Numbered from the stretch's first letter, positions 8,182 to 15,893 are shown. The stretch is 46,070 nucleotides of DNA from a virus (IMGVR_UViG_3300021093_000126:1-46070); one strand, 5' to 3'. Notes: generated by a model not told the origin, from the sequence alone. Numbers and translations are program-made.

Positions 8182-8419
8182 AGACCAACTCCCAAATCCC
8201 TTTGCCTGTAAGGAGTTCCAGCCAAAGGACCGATGAAAGAGTAATCATTGCCACACGCCCGTTGATTCGCTCGGCATACCAGAGAAAGTCGGCTGGATGG
8301 GTGGGAATATTCCAGAATTTCAGATCGGGGCACTCATCCCAGATGTATTTGATGGTCTCAAATAAGACCCAACTGAGACAATTGAGATAACCACGTATGG
8401 CAAGGATGAGTTTGTTCAT
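8174..8419 (-). CDS. Small Trp-rich, possibly membrane-associated protein (81 aa)
   Basis: Starts MNKLILAIRGYLNCLSWVLF, with a hydrophobic N-terminus, and has a second hydrophobic stretch, VAMITLSSVLWLELL. Many Trp, Leu and Ile residues suggest membrane contact. The start overlaps the stop of the 31-aa membrane peptide upstream (ATGA). No function is recognised. Pairing with the upstream membrane peptide raises the possibility of a lysis or superinfection role, which is speculative. Confidence 0.5.
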   Translation of the reverse strand: MNKLILAIRGYLNCLSWVLFETIKYIWDECPDLKFWNIPTHPADFLWYAERINGRVAMITLSSVLWLELLTGKGIWELVCG

Positions 8420-8511
8420 TTGAAGACTCCGTTGATGATCACAATGTCAATAAGGGCAACCGTAAACATGGACGAGAGGATAAGTAAGACCACTAATCTG
8501 AACTCACTCAT
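8416..8511 (-). CDS. Single-pass membrane peptide (31 aa)
   Basis: MSEFRLVVLLILSSMFTVAL followed by IDIVIINGVFK: a charged N-terminus, then about 20 hydrophobic residues, consistent with one transmembrane helix. It is the first gene of the minus-strand operon and couples to the next gene through ATGA. The reading is from hydrophobicity and spacing, and there is no family match. Confidence 0.5.
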   Translation of the reverse strand: MSEFRLVVLLILSSMFTVALIDIVIINGVFK

Positions 8512-8518
8512 TGTCTGC

Positions 8519-8538
8519 GACTCATTTGAGTCTCAAAT
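8519..8538. promoter_or_regulatory. Overlapping palindromes between divergent operons
   Basis: Two interlocked dyads lie between the divergent starts at 8511 (minus) and 8583 (plus): GACTCA-TT-TGAGTC at 8519-8532 and ATTTGAG-T-CTCAAAT at 8524-8538. Both are perfect apart from the centre. The same TTGAGAC/TGAGTCTCA core recurs in the non-coding region 14079-14310. Position and symmetry suggest an operator that controls both operons. No convincing sigma-70 promoter was found around it. Confidence 0.45.
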
Positions 8539-8582
8539 AACTTAAAGGATGTTTACAATATAACTAATAAATCAGGTTATGA

Positions 8583-9410
8583 ATGACCTGCAGAACTAAA
8601 GATCAGTGGCAAAGCAAGCTTTCGGACCTCAACAAAGGGCCGGCTCGCATCACTCTTAACGGTAAAAGGCACTACGTCACGCCACTGCCATGTGGTCCGG
8701 CACCGTCTGTAACCACAATCATTTCTGAAACCGCATCAGAAGCCAACAAGAAAAAGTTGGAGATGTGGTCCAAGGCAAACCCTGGTGTGAAGGAGGTTGC
8801 TGCTGAACGTGGCACGGCGGTACACTACGGGATGGAACAGTACTTAAAGGGGAACAAGGCCCCTGAAATCCCTGATGGCTACCAGGATTTTTGGTCGGGC
8901 ATGCCGCCAATTCTTGATCAATTTGAAGAAGTTCTTTGGGCGGAATCGCCTGTTGACGAACGTTTTAATTTCACTATTGGTGCCGATGACGTGGCTCGCG
9001 TCTGGGGTTGCGATGACGAAGGTCGCGCTTGGGCTGGTGCTCCTGACATTATTGGTGTGGTTAATAACAAGCTCACTCTTGCCGACTTAAAAACCAGCGT
9101 CAAACCGTATAGCCGCAAGTGGCCTAAGGACTTGGAGAAGGGATCGCCTGAATGGCGGGACTTGCTTGGTGGTCATATGAAATTCAAAAAGACTTGCAAG
9201 CAGCTGGCGGCATACGACCTGGCAATTGAACAAACTTTGGGTATGAAGGTCCAGCAGGCAGCCATCTTGGTTTCTACGCCAGTGCGTACTCAGATCTTTA
9301 AGATTTCCAGGAATTTTTTGAATTTGTTGCGGGAAGATTGGTTCAAAATCGTTGAGGAATACTACAAGCAGGTCGAAAAACATGGAAACTATGACCCGGA
9401 TTTGATCTGA
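8583..9410 (+). CDS. RecB/Cas4-like PD-(D/E)XK exonuclease (275 aa)
   Basis: The motif order matches phage exonucleases of the PD-(D/E)XK superfamily: ERGTAVHYGMEQYL (helix with the early His), WAGAPDIIGVVNNKLTLADL-KTS (Asp, then D-x-K, the metal-binding core), and KQLAAYDLAIEQ (the conserved Gln-x-x-x-Tyr). It would act in the cytoplasm, degrading host DNA or processing ends for recombination-dependent replication. It is the first gene of the plus-strand replication operon. The ATG at 8583 is flanked by a small inverted repeat CAGGT...ACCTG (8573-8590) that could be autoregulatory. One base separates its stop from the next ATG. Confidence 0.8.
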   Translation: MTCRTKDQWQSKLSDLNKGPARITLNGKRHYVTPLPCGPAPSVTTIISETASEANKKKLEMWSKANPGVKEVAAERGTAVHYGMEQYLKGNKAPEIPDGYQDFWSGMPPILDQFEEVLWAESPVDERFNFTIGADDVARVWGCDDEGRAWAGAPDIIGVVNNKLTLADLKTSVKPYSRKWPKDLEKGSPEWRDLLGGHMKFKKTCKQLAAYDLAIEQTLGMKVQQAAILVSTPVRTQIFKISRNFLNLLREDWFKIVEEYYKQVEKHGNYDPDLI

Positions 9411-9411
9411 G

Positions 9412-9765
9412 ATGTTGAAATTATTCCTTCAACAGAATATTGATGCCATCGTCAAGTGGCTAAAGAAGGTTTGGTTTGAGGCAAAGCTGGCGGCTCGTCT
9501 CAAAATGATCGAACTTGAGAACCAGGTTGAGTCGGAGTTGGAGAGGGAGGAACAAGCTAAGCCGAAATATACGGAACATCCGATCAATCCTGAGCTTCAG
9601 ACCGGTGAGTCTCGTTTGTTGGGTGGGGCGATGCAACTGAGTGCGCCATGGAGCACGTTGTCACAAAACGAAAAAGATCGACGCATTGATCTGGCTGTAT
9701 CAACGTCTTCTGCTATAGAAACCAGTGGTGACAAAGGATCTCAAAATGAGACAGATAAGTCTTAA
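9412..9765 (+). CDS. Hypothetical protein, coiled-coil N-terminus (117 aa)
   Basis: The N-terminal 55 residues are amphipathic and charged (IVKWLKKVWFEAKLAARLKM, then ELENQVESELEREEQ), likely one long helix or coiled coil. The C-terminal half is polar and probably disordered. Its ATG is one base after the exonuclease stop, so the two are probably co-translated. It could be an accessory factor of the exonuclease, but no family is recognised. Confidence 0.6.
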   Translation: MLKLFLQQNIDAIVKWLKKVWFEAKLAARLKMIELENQVESELEREEQAKPKYTEHPINPELQTGESRLLGGAMQLSAPWSTLSQNEKDRRIDLAVSTSSAIETSGDKGSQNETDKS

Positions 9766-9838
9766 AAGATTTTAGGAATGCATAACGGTCGGCTTGGATT
9801 GGTCACCGTAGGATGATTAAAGTTTCAATTCCCACCCG

Positions 9839-10024
9839 ATGGACGTTCACGTCGCAACGGGAGAGTGGATAAATACCCTCATTAACCGTATGGCACATGC
9901 GGCGGATGGGGACTGTTTTTATCTGCCTTCCCAAATGCATCTTCATGCATTTTTGTTGGCAAAAGAAAGCTCTTTCCCTGAGCGAAACTTTAGAGTGGAA
10001 GTTGAGGAGAAACAAGCAGCATGA
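9839..10024 (+). CDS. Small protein coupled to primase-helicase (61 aa)
   Basis: MDVHVATGEWINTLINRMAH continues with CFYLPSQMHLHAFLLAKE. Its stop overlaps the primase-helicase ATG (ATGA), which is the main support. The frame is closed upstream at 9818, so this is the first available start. A competing 19-codon frame from ATG 9813 runs into a stop at 9870-9872 and is not supported. The function is unknown. Confidence 0.55.
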   Translation: MDVHVATGEWINTLINRMAHAADGDCFYLPSQMHLHAFLLAKESSFPERNFRVEVEEKQAA

Positions 10025-12672
10025 CGAACAAGAACAAGCAAGCCCTTCGTCCAGGGGAAATCAAGCTCGGTTTGATTCCGAAAGATTGGCCCTTGACCCC
10101 ACTGGGGGGAAACAAGGATCCATACGTCAATGGCTGGCAAACCAAGCCATTTAGTGTCGTTGAAATAGAAGACGAAATTACTAAAGGTAAGTGCAAGGCT
10201 GTCGGACTGATCGGCGGTCCTGTTTATAACCATCCATATGGTTTTGTCTGGGTTGATGTCGATGGTCCTTCCGTCTATCAGCTCATTGAGCAAGTGTCGG
10301 ACCTGCCCCTCCAGGAGGCACTGCCGTCAACTTTGACGATTTGCAGCGGGAAGATTGGTCGTGAGCGGAAGCTGTACAAATTAAATCGAGAAAAACACAA
10401 GCATTTTGTCCGTAATAAGTACACGTGGCATGCAGAGGAAAATAAAGAAAAGCTTGAGATCCTTTGGCAAAAGCACCAGGGCGTTCTCATGGGGTTGCAC
10501 CCTGAGACGGACGGTTACTTTACGGCAGAGGATGGTGGGTTTGAGTGGATTGAAACTCTGCCTGAACTGCCGGACTGGATTCTGCAGGCCATCATCCAAA
10601 AGAACGTAAGGCAGGGGGTTCCGGCAGGGGAAACCACACGGATTGTTGGTCCGTCGTTCGCAGTACAGGCGTCAATCAACCTGGAACGCGACATGCAACT
10701 TGCCACCGAGGCAATGTGGGCTATGCCTCCAGAGGCAGCGGATGATTACGACATTTGGATTACGGTCGGTCAGTCGCTTCATGCACTGGATGAATCCTTG
10801 CTTGAAGTGTGGGAAGAGTGGTCGAAACAATCCGAGAAGTATCGGGATGGTGAATGCCACAAGCGGTGGCTTTCATTCTCGAAAGGTGGGGGACGCACCC
10901 TTGGCTCCCTCATTTACATGGCTAAGGAGCATGGCTGGCAGGAGTCGCAGGACTACCGGGCGATGAACGTCGATGATGACACGCTAGAGCACGTGTCCAA
11001 TCTGTTACCTCAAATTGAGCAGGATCTTGGTATGAGTCCAGAAGTGTTGGAGGCTGCGGCCCAGCCATCGGTAAAGAAAACGATGTTGCGGCCAGGGAAG
11101 CCGGAATACCCATCAAAGAAAGAAAAAGAGCAGCGGCCCAAGAACGCATCATCGGATGTCATCGTCGATTTGCTTCTGCAAATGTACCAGGGAAATCTGA
11201 AGTACAGCATTCAGCACGGGCAATTCTTTCTGTATGAGCATGACACCAAGGGTCTTTGGTCTCCATTGACCAAGGTTGAAATGCTGGGTGACATCCGCTC
11301 CAAGCTGAAGACGAAAGGTGTATCGGATCTGTTGCCTGGTGGGTTTAATACCCGGATGATGAACGATATGTATGACCACCTCCAGACCTTGTTGTATTTC
11401 AGGGAGTGGTACGACGGTACAGACCATTTGCTGTTTACGAATGGCGTCCTGGATATTCACACGAGGGAGCTGCTGCCGTTCAATCGTCAAATGCATATGA
11501 CGCAACAAATGCCATATGCGTATGATCCGGCTGCCACTTGTGAAGAAATTGTTAAGTGGCTGAAGCATATTCAGCACGACAGCTGGGAACGTGCTCAGGT
11601 GCTAAGGGCGTGGCTGCGGGCTACACTTCTTGGTCGTTATGAGATTCAGAAGTTTGTTGAGATTGTCGGACCAGGGAAATCAGGGAAGTCGACCTATGCA
11701 AACCTGGCGGTGGCACTGGTTGGCAAGAAAAATGTGTACTCAACTGACTTTGAAAATCTGGAGAAGAACCGATTTGAAGCGGCTGGTTACATGGGTAAGA
11801 AACTGCTGCTGTTCCAAGATGCGGATAGGTGGGGTGGTTCGGTATCTCGATTGAAGGCGATTACCGGTAATGACTGGATCCGTAGTGAACGCAAGTATCA
11901 GAACGAGAATCAGGAACCGTTTCAGTTCAAGGGTGTTGTAATCATTACGGCTAATGAAGCTATTCAGTCAACCGATTACACGTCCGGGCTTTCCAGGAGG
12001 AGACTCACTGTTCCATTCGATCGTCCGTTCAAGGGTGGTCCTCATGAACAAAAGGAACTGATCAAGTTTAATTCGCAGGGTGAACCGCAAGGTGAATTTG
12101 CACCCTTGTTGCCTGGTTTGGTGAACTGGCTCCTCGATATGACGGAGGAGGAAATGCGGGAGTACTTAATGGAAACCGCCAAGAAGGTGAAGTTCTTCCA
12201 GAAGTATGAGAAGATGCAGAACCTTCGTTCCAATCCGTTACTGGATTGGATGGAACACCGACTGGTCTTTGATTTGAATGTGAGTACGGCGGTTGGATTC
12301 ACCAAGAATGCACCGATGGGATCCAGTCACATTTATGCGAATCATGATAAGTGGTTGTATGCCAGCTATGCAGAGTTCTGTCGGCAGTGCAACGTGGGCG
12401 TTATGTCCAGGAATAGGTTTGAGCCATTGTTCTTAGACATCTGTACACACCAGTTAGGTGTCAACGTGTATGCCAAGAGGAGCAAGCGGGGCATGCGGAT
12501 CATTAACGTTGCGGTAAGGGAGTCGAACCCGAAGTATGAAAATTACCCCAGCATTGTTGAGGTTGCTGCTGACAAGAATAAATTCCAAGAGCATTACGGT
12601 GTTGATCTGTATGCACAGCCAAATGCCACTACGGATGCAGATCCTGAGGAAGATGAAATGGAAGTGTTTTGA
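10021..12672 (+). CDS. Primase-helicase, prim-pol plus D5/P4-type SF3 helicase (883 aa)
   Basis: The N-terminal 190 residues resemble the archaeo-eukaryotic primase-polymerase fold: VWVDVDG near residue 80 (metal-binding Asp pair), SGKIGRERKLYKL, and the strand HQGVLMG. Residues about 225-310 look like the PriCT linker (DDYDIWITVGQSLHALDE, then KRWLSFS). Residues 400-540 match D5_N. The SF3 helicase follows: Walker A GPGKSGKST near residue 548, Walker B KKLLLFQDAD, and motif C VVIITANE with a downstream arginine-rich RRRLTVPF. It would unwind and prime phage DNA at the replication fork. The length is usual for such fusions. No phage DNA polymerase gene is visible in the window. Confidence 0.88.
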   Translation: MTNKNKQALRPGEIKLGLIPKDWPLTPLGGNKDPYVNGWQTKPFSVVEIEDEITKGKCKAVGLIGGPVYNHPYGFVWVDVDGPSVYQLIEQVSDLPLQEALPSTLTICSGKIGRERKLYKLNREKHKHFVRNKYTWHAEENKEKLEILWQKHQGVLMGLHPETDGYFTAEDGGFEWIETLPELPDWILQAIIQKNVRQGVPAGETTRIVGPSFAVQASINLERDMQLATEAMWAMPPEAADDYDIWITVGQSLHALDESLLEVWEEWSKQSEKYRDGECHKRWLSFSKGGGRTLGSLIYMAKEHGWQESQDYRAMNVDDDTLEHVSNLLPQIEQDLGMSPEVLEAAAQPSVKKTMLRPGKPEYPSKKEKEQRPKNASSDVIVDLLLQMYQGNLKYSIQHGQFFLYEHDTKGLWSPLTKVEMLGDIRSKLKTKGVSDLLPGGFNTRMMNDMYDHLQTLLYFREWYDGTDHLLFTNGVLDIHTRELLPFNRQMHMTQQMPYAYDPAATCEEIVKWLKHIQHDSWERAQVLRAWLRATLLGRYEIQKFVEIVGPGKSGKSTYANLAVALVGKKNVYSTDFENLEKNRFEAAGYMGKKLLLFQDADRWGGSVSRLKAITGNDWIRSERKYQNENQEPFQFKGVVIITANEAIQSTDYTSGLSRRRLTVPFDRPFKGGPHEQKELIKFNSQGEPQGEFAPLLPGLVNWLLDMTEEEMREYLMETAKKVKFFQKYEKMQNLRSNPLLDWMEHRLVFDLNVSTAVGFTKNAPMGSSHIYANHDKWLYASYAEFCRQCNVGVMSRNRFEPLFLDICTHQLGVNVYAKRSKRGMRIINVAVRESNPKYENYPSIVEVAADKNKFQEHYGVDLYAQPNATTDADPEEDEMEVF

Positions 12673-12707
12673 TTAGCTGCTGCAGAAACTTATTTGTTTT
12701 TGTATAG

Positions 12708-12730
12708 TTAATCGAGATATTTCCGATTAA
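12708..12730 (+). promoter_or_regulatory. Hairpin abutting the GT-B start codon
   Basis: TTAATCG-AGATATTTC-CGATTAA forms a perfect 7-bp inverted repeat ending one base before the ATG at 12731. No clear Shine-Dalgarno sequence is free, so the stem may control ribosome access. Alternatively it is an operator for an independent promoter (TATAGT at 12703-12708 looks like a -10 box, but no good -35 is seen). Confidence 0.4.
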
Positions 12731-13999
12731 ATGACAAAAAAACCGAAGCTACTTTGGGTTGGTGACATTGTCGCCATGACGGGCTTCGCTCGTGTAACCC
12801 ATAACGTACTGGAGCGCATTAAGGACAAGTACGAGATTGTGGTCCTTGGGTGTAACTGGCATGGTGACCCGGATCCAATGCAGGAGCAGTATCGGATGTA
12901 CCCTGCATCCAACAGATTCCAGCAGGCTCCTTTCGGTGAAGAACGTATTCGTGAACTGGTGGATCGCGAGAAGCCAGACATCGTATTCACGATTAACGAC
13001 ATGTGGATCGTCAATACGCAATACAACCAAATTAAAGATCTGCATAAGGAGCGCGGCTTCAAGTTTGTGGGGTATGTCCCAATGGACTCCTACAACTGGA
13101 TCGGGTGCCTCGCAGATACTGCTAATGAATGGGACGCAATCGTTTCGTATACCGAATTCGGGGCTTACGAATTCATTAACGGTGGTGTCCAGAAGGCAAT
13201 CTCGGTTATCCCTCATGGAGTGACGCCCGGTCAGTTCTATCCCAAGGACAGGGATGAGTGCCGTAAGGAGTTGAGTTTGAGCCCGGAAGACTTCATTGTC
13301 TTCAATGGAAACCGCAATCAATTCCGCAAAAGGATCGACATCACGATCGCTGGCTTTGCTGAGTTCGCCAAAGACAAGCCGAATGCCAAGCTCTACCTCC
13401 ACATGGGGACCAAGGATCAGGGCTGGGATGTGATGCCGATGTTCCACAGGGAAATGCACAAGCGTGGCCTCGATCCGAATGGACGCATCATCATGACTAG
13501 CCCAACGGATGGCCCTCCGAACGTTTCCGTTGAACTACTTAACACCATCTATAACGCCGTTGACGTGGGCGTGAACACATGCAAAGGAGAAGGGTGGGGA
13601 CTGGTTAACTTTGAACACGCAGCCTGCCGTGTGGCCCAGGTAGTGCCCGATCACACGTCTTGTAAGGAGATCTTCCAGGGGTATGGCCGCCTCATCCGCT
13701 GCGACCACGTAGACGTGGATACCAACTTCGGTAGGGAGATGCCCTGCCCTTCCCACCAGCACCTCGCAGAGATCCTCACCGAACTGTACGAGGACCGCGA
13801 AAAGCTGGGTGCGGTTGCCGAACTCTGCTACACCCGCGCCACCGACGAAAAGTTCAACTGGGACTATGTGGCAGAGCAGTTCCACGGGGTATTTACTGAG
13901 GTGCTGAACCCAACGCTGGAGGTTGAGGCACTGGTGGAACCCAAGAGCAAAGGCAAAAAGAAAGGGAAGAACCGCGAGAAGGAACTGGTTACGGCGTAA
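12731..13999 (+). CDS. GT-B glycosyltransferase (422 aa)
   Basis: The Rossmann start KLLWVGDIVAMTGFARVTHN is typical of GT-B enzymes of the GT4 kind. The C-terminal nucleotide-sugar domain contains FNGNRNQFRKRIDITIAGFA, a linker with Lys/Arg contacts for the donor phosphate, and GEGWGLVNFEHAAC, the EX7E donor-binding motif. The last 25 residues are Lys-rich. A retaining transfer from a nucleotide sugar is expected. The acceptor is unknown; phage DNA, virion protein or host glycan are all possible. It sits directly after the primase-helicase and before a strong terminator, far from the other sugar genes, so its role may be tied to early functions such as DNA modification. That last point is inference. 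Confidence 0.8.
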   Translation: MTKKPKLLWVGDIVAMTGFARVTHNVLERIKDKYEIVVLGCNWHGDPDPMQEQYRMYPASNRFQQAPFGEERIRELVDREKPDIVFTINDMWIVNTQYNQIKDLHKERGFKFVGYVPMDSYNWIGCLADTANEWDAIVSYTEFGAYEFINGGVQKAISVIPHGVTPGQFYPKDRDECRKELSLSPEDFIVFNGNRNQFRKRIDITIAGFAEFAKDKPNAKLYLHMGTKDQGWDVMPMFHREMHKRGLDPNGRIIMTSPTDGPPNVSVELLNTIYNAVDVGVNTCKGEGWGLVNFEHAACRVAQVVPDHTSCKEIFQGYGRLIRCDHVDVDTNFGREMPCPSHQHLAEILTELYEDREKLGAVAELCYTRATDEKFNWDYVAEQFHGVFTEVLNPTLEVEALVEPKSKGKKKGKNREKELVTA

Positions 14000-14010
14000 G
14001 GTGGCCTGGG

Positions 14011-14033
14011 CGTGGACGGGATTTCCGGCCACG
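14011..14033 (+). other. Strong hairpin just after the GT-B gene
   Basis: CGTGG-A-CGG-GATTT-CCG-G-CCACG folds into an eight-pair stem with one mismatch, 12 bases after the stop codon. No U-tract follows. It may stabilise the mRNA end ahead of the terminator at 14049. Confidence 0.45.
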
Positions 14034-14048
14034 GTCGCAAGGGGAAAT

Positions 14049-14075
14049 GGCTCTCGCGGAGGCGGGGGCCTTTTT
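14049..14075 (+). terminator. Rho-independent terminator after the replication operon
   Basis: The stem GGCTCTC pairs with GGGGGCC (two G-T wobbles) around an 8-base loop and is followed directly by TTTTT. It ends the plus-strand transcript of exonuclease, primase-helicase and GT-B. Confidence 0.75.
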
Positions 14076-14257
14076 ATTTGAGAACCAAGTCTTATGTTGA
14101 GACTCGTGTGTCGTGCAGACTCTCAACAACGTATCTTTATTGAGAATGGGTTTTGTTGCTGAAATGCCTTGGTATGACTGGTGTCTTGTTTTGAGACTTA
14201 TTTGTTGGTGCAGAGAATGCAGACTTTGGGGGTGGTTTTAACCTTTTACTAGGTCAA

Positions 14258-14282
14258 ATTACAAATCCAAGATCTTTGTCAT
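14258..14282. repeat. 25-base dyad, copy A
   Basis: ATTACAAA, nine bases, then TTTGTCAT. The arms are complementary except for one position. It is the first of three such sites. Confidence 0.55.
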
Positions 14283-14319
14283 TTTTTTGAGAATCATGAG
14301 ACTCACCTAGGAGCAACAA

Positions 14320-14344
14320 ATTACAAAGATCTGAACTTTGTCAT
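14320..14344. repeat. 25-base dyad, copy B
   Basis: ATTACAAAG, seven bases, CTTTGTCAT. Same length and arms as copies A and C, 62 bases downstream of copy A. Confidence 0.55.
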
Positions 14345-14399
14345 TTAGCTATAGATAAGATTAAAAAGACCCCAAAGTCTGCAAAGTCTGCACTCAACC

Positions 14400-14424
14400 A
14401 TTACAATCTTCGTAACTTTGTAAT
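14400..14424. repeat. 25-base dyad, copy C
   Basis: ATTACAA and TTGTAAT arms, perfectly complementary, ending 21 bases before the HNH gene ATG. That position would cover the promoter or leader of the HNH operon. Confidence 0.55.
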
Positions 14425-14445
14425 TGTTTTACGTACTTTTGTACT

Positions 14446-15150
14446 ATGGCAAACGTCTGGAAACCCCTGGAGCTAACGAACAACCATGCCAACTTCAGGC
14501 ATGTCGATCTCATTGACGCTCTCACTGAGTCTCAACTGAGAGAAAAGGGGTACTATCGCGGGCACCCTTGTCCCCATGGCCACACCATTAGGGATCAAGA
14601 CCACCACTGGTGTTACGAGTGTGTTCGGAAGATCATGAGCAACGTCTGTGGGTTCGATGTCAACTACTTGCATCCCGAATACAAGGTCAAATACGCCTCC
14701 ATATGGAAGCGAGTACCGGTTGGTTTCCCCCAGGACTGCTGGCTGATGAACGTGGATGGAAACCGGACGCCATCAAGGGTCTGCCTGCCGTCCTACAGGT
14801 CTGGTTACAGCAAGCAGAAGTCTGAGAATGTGAATATCCATAAGGCGATCTACCAGTGTGCCTGGGGGGATGTGGGGTCGCTGCAGGTAACGAGACTGTG
14901 TGGAGACAAGCGGTGTTGCAACCCTCTCCACTTGGTCTCAAGTTGGAATCGCAACCTGCCGCCAAAGTCCATTTCTCCGCTCGAGATTGAGTTCAAAGCT
15001 GAGAAGCTGATGCTCTACGGCAAGAGAAACAGAGAGCAACAACCCATGGAACCGGTCTTAAAGAAAGATTACAAAATGTCTATTACCGATCCACAATTTG
15101 TTAAGGAACCTCCCGAGTACAATGAGGATACGAATATTTATGATTTTTGA
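14446..15150 (+). CDS. HNH (His-Me finger) endonuclease with N-terminal zinc ribbon (234 aa)
   Basis: The N-terminus has a likely zinc knuckle, CPHGHTIRDQDHHWCYEC, around residues 42-59. The C-terminal half carries VTRLCGDKRCCNPLHLV (near residues 148-164), the Cys/His zinc-bound core seen in His-Me finger homing endonucleases, preceded by HKAIYQ and followed by the SWNRN that supplies the late polar residue. Such enzymes nick or cut DNA and often move as selfish elements. The ATG at 14446 follows the repeat-rich region, and the stop overlaps the next start (TGATG). It could be the mobility enzyme that acts on intron-lacking capsid alleles, or an unrelated free-standing nuclease. Confidence 0.7.
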   Translation: MANVWKPLELTNNHANFRHVDLIDALTESQLREKGYYRGHPCPHGHTIRDQDHHWCYECVRKIMSNVCGFDVNYLHPEYKVKYASIWKRVPVGFPQDCWLMNVDGNRTPSRVCLPSYRSGYSKQKSENVNIHKAIYQCAWGDVGSLQVTRLCGDKRCCNPLHLVSSWNRNLPPKSISPLEIEFKAEKLMLYGKRNREQQPMEPVLKKDYKMSITDPQFVKEPPEYNEDTNIYDF

Positions 15151-15893
15151 TGTCCACACGGTCATCGTTAAATCAGCGGCAGCGAACTAGAGACAATCCC
15201 CTGGTACTTGGTACGTTTAGTACCACATCGTTGCGTTATCTGACGGGAAGGTTGGGTCCTGAAAATAAGGTTGTTGGTCGCGCTGATACCAATCAATTTT
15301 CCAATGGTGGTTTTGGTGGTGGCACCATGAACCACTGGTTTCAAGTCAATATCAGTACGACTGTTTGGCTTATTGTTGCCAAGGGTCCGCCGAGGCCTCA
15401 ATACATTCAAGTGTCTGCGTATGACTTGAATTTCAATCCAATTCAAGCGCGGATGATATTCGATGAGGACAGTATCGCCACGGTTTCAGACGGAGCGATT
15501 GTTCATCCGTACTTAGGCCACGTAATGGCCGCTGGTTCATATTTCTATAATGATTTCAACACGTTTCGTTTAGACAAAGGGAATAATCTTTATTACACCC
15601 TGGAGCCAGGAAGCTATTTGCTTTGTGTTTCCAGTACACGTAATGAGCTTCTGGATTATGCAGTTGGTCTTGTAATTGAAGTTTCTGATCGCAACCCATT
15701 CTTGTTGCTAGAAGATTTCTTTAATTTTGAATTTGAAAATTTTGATCAGATACTGTGTGATGTAACGCCTGACTTTACGGGTTCCGAAGAACATCAACAT
15801 TCACTTGCTGAATGGACATTGTCCTGGAATCGAGAGCATCAAGATACAGACAAGCTACCTGCTGTATTTCCACCACTGACAACAGTTCCGTAA
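15150..15893 (+). CDS. Beta-rich protein, pre-peptidase-C-like fold (247 aa)
   Basis: No clear family. The central 130 residues look like a beta-sandwich of the bacterial pre-peptidase C-terminal type: HWFQVNISTTVWLIVA, then LYYTLEPGSYLLCVSS near residue 155 and YAVGLVIEVSD. The first 30 residues are Ser/Arg-rich and the C-terminus is acidic and probably flexible. A virion or adhesin-like accessory role is plausible. The ATG at 15150 overlaps the HNH stop; the TTG at 15147 is rejected because TGATG coupling explains the start. Confidence 0.55.
   Translation: MSTRSSLNQRQRTRDNPLVLGTFSTTSLRYLTGRLGPENKVVGRADTNQFSNGGFGGGTMNHWFQVNISTTVWLIVAKGPPRPQYIQVSAYDLNFNPIQARMIFDEDSIATVSDGAIVHPYLGHVMAAGSYFYNDFNTFRLDKGNNLYYTLEPGSYLLCVSSTRNELLDYAVGLVIEVSDRNPFLLLEDFFNFEFENFDQILCDVTPDFTGSEEHQHSLAEWTLSWNREHQDTDKLPAVFPPLTTVP

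Larger units (their letters stand above)
14079..14445. promoter_or_regulatory. Repeat-rich non-coding region, candidate origin or operator array
   Basis: No gene is seen in these 367 bases, but repeats are dense. TTGAGA-type elements recur on both strands near 14078, 14097, 14122, 14139, 14191, 14289 and 14297. The inverted repeat GTTGAGACTC...GACTCTCAAC (14096-14127) matches at 9 of 10 positions. TGCAGACTTTGGGG (14218-14231) has a perfect inverted partner at 14370-14383, and AAAGTCTGC is then repeated in tandem. Three 25-base dyads follow the consensus ATTACAAA-N9-TTTGTCAT. Position after the primase-helicase suits an iteron origin. Position before the HNH operon suits an operator array. The sequence alone does not decide between them. 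Confidence 0.6.

Noticed and set aside
9813-9872. 19-codon frame from ATG 9813
   Set aside because: Very short; the overlapping 61-aa frame is coupled to the primase-helicase by ATGA.
11149-11577. 142-codon minus-strand ORF inside the primase-helicase
   Set aside because: Lies within the D5_N region of an intact gene with no coupling or start signals.
12749-13459. 236-codon minus-strand ORF inside the GT-B gene
   Set aside because: Antisense to a clear GT-B gene with intact motifs; no ribosome site or operon context.
13535-14032. 165-codon minus-strand ORF overlapping the GT-B 3' end
   Set aside because: Antisense to the EX7E motif region and runs through the hairpin at 14011.
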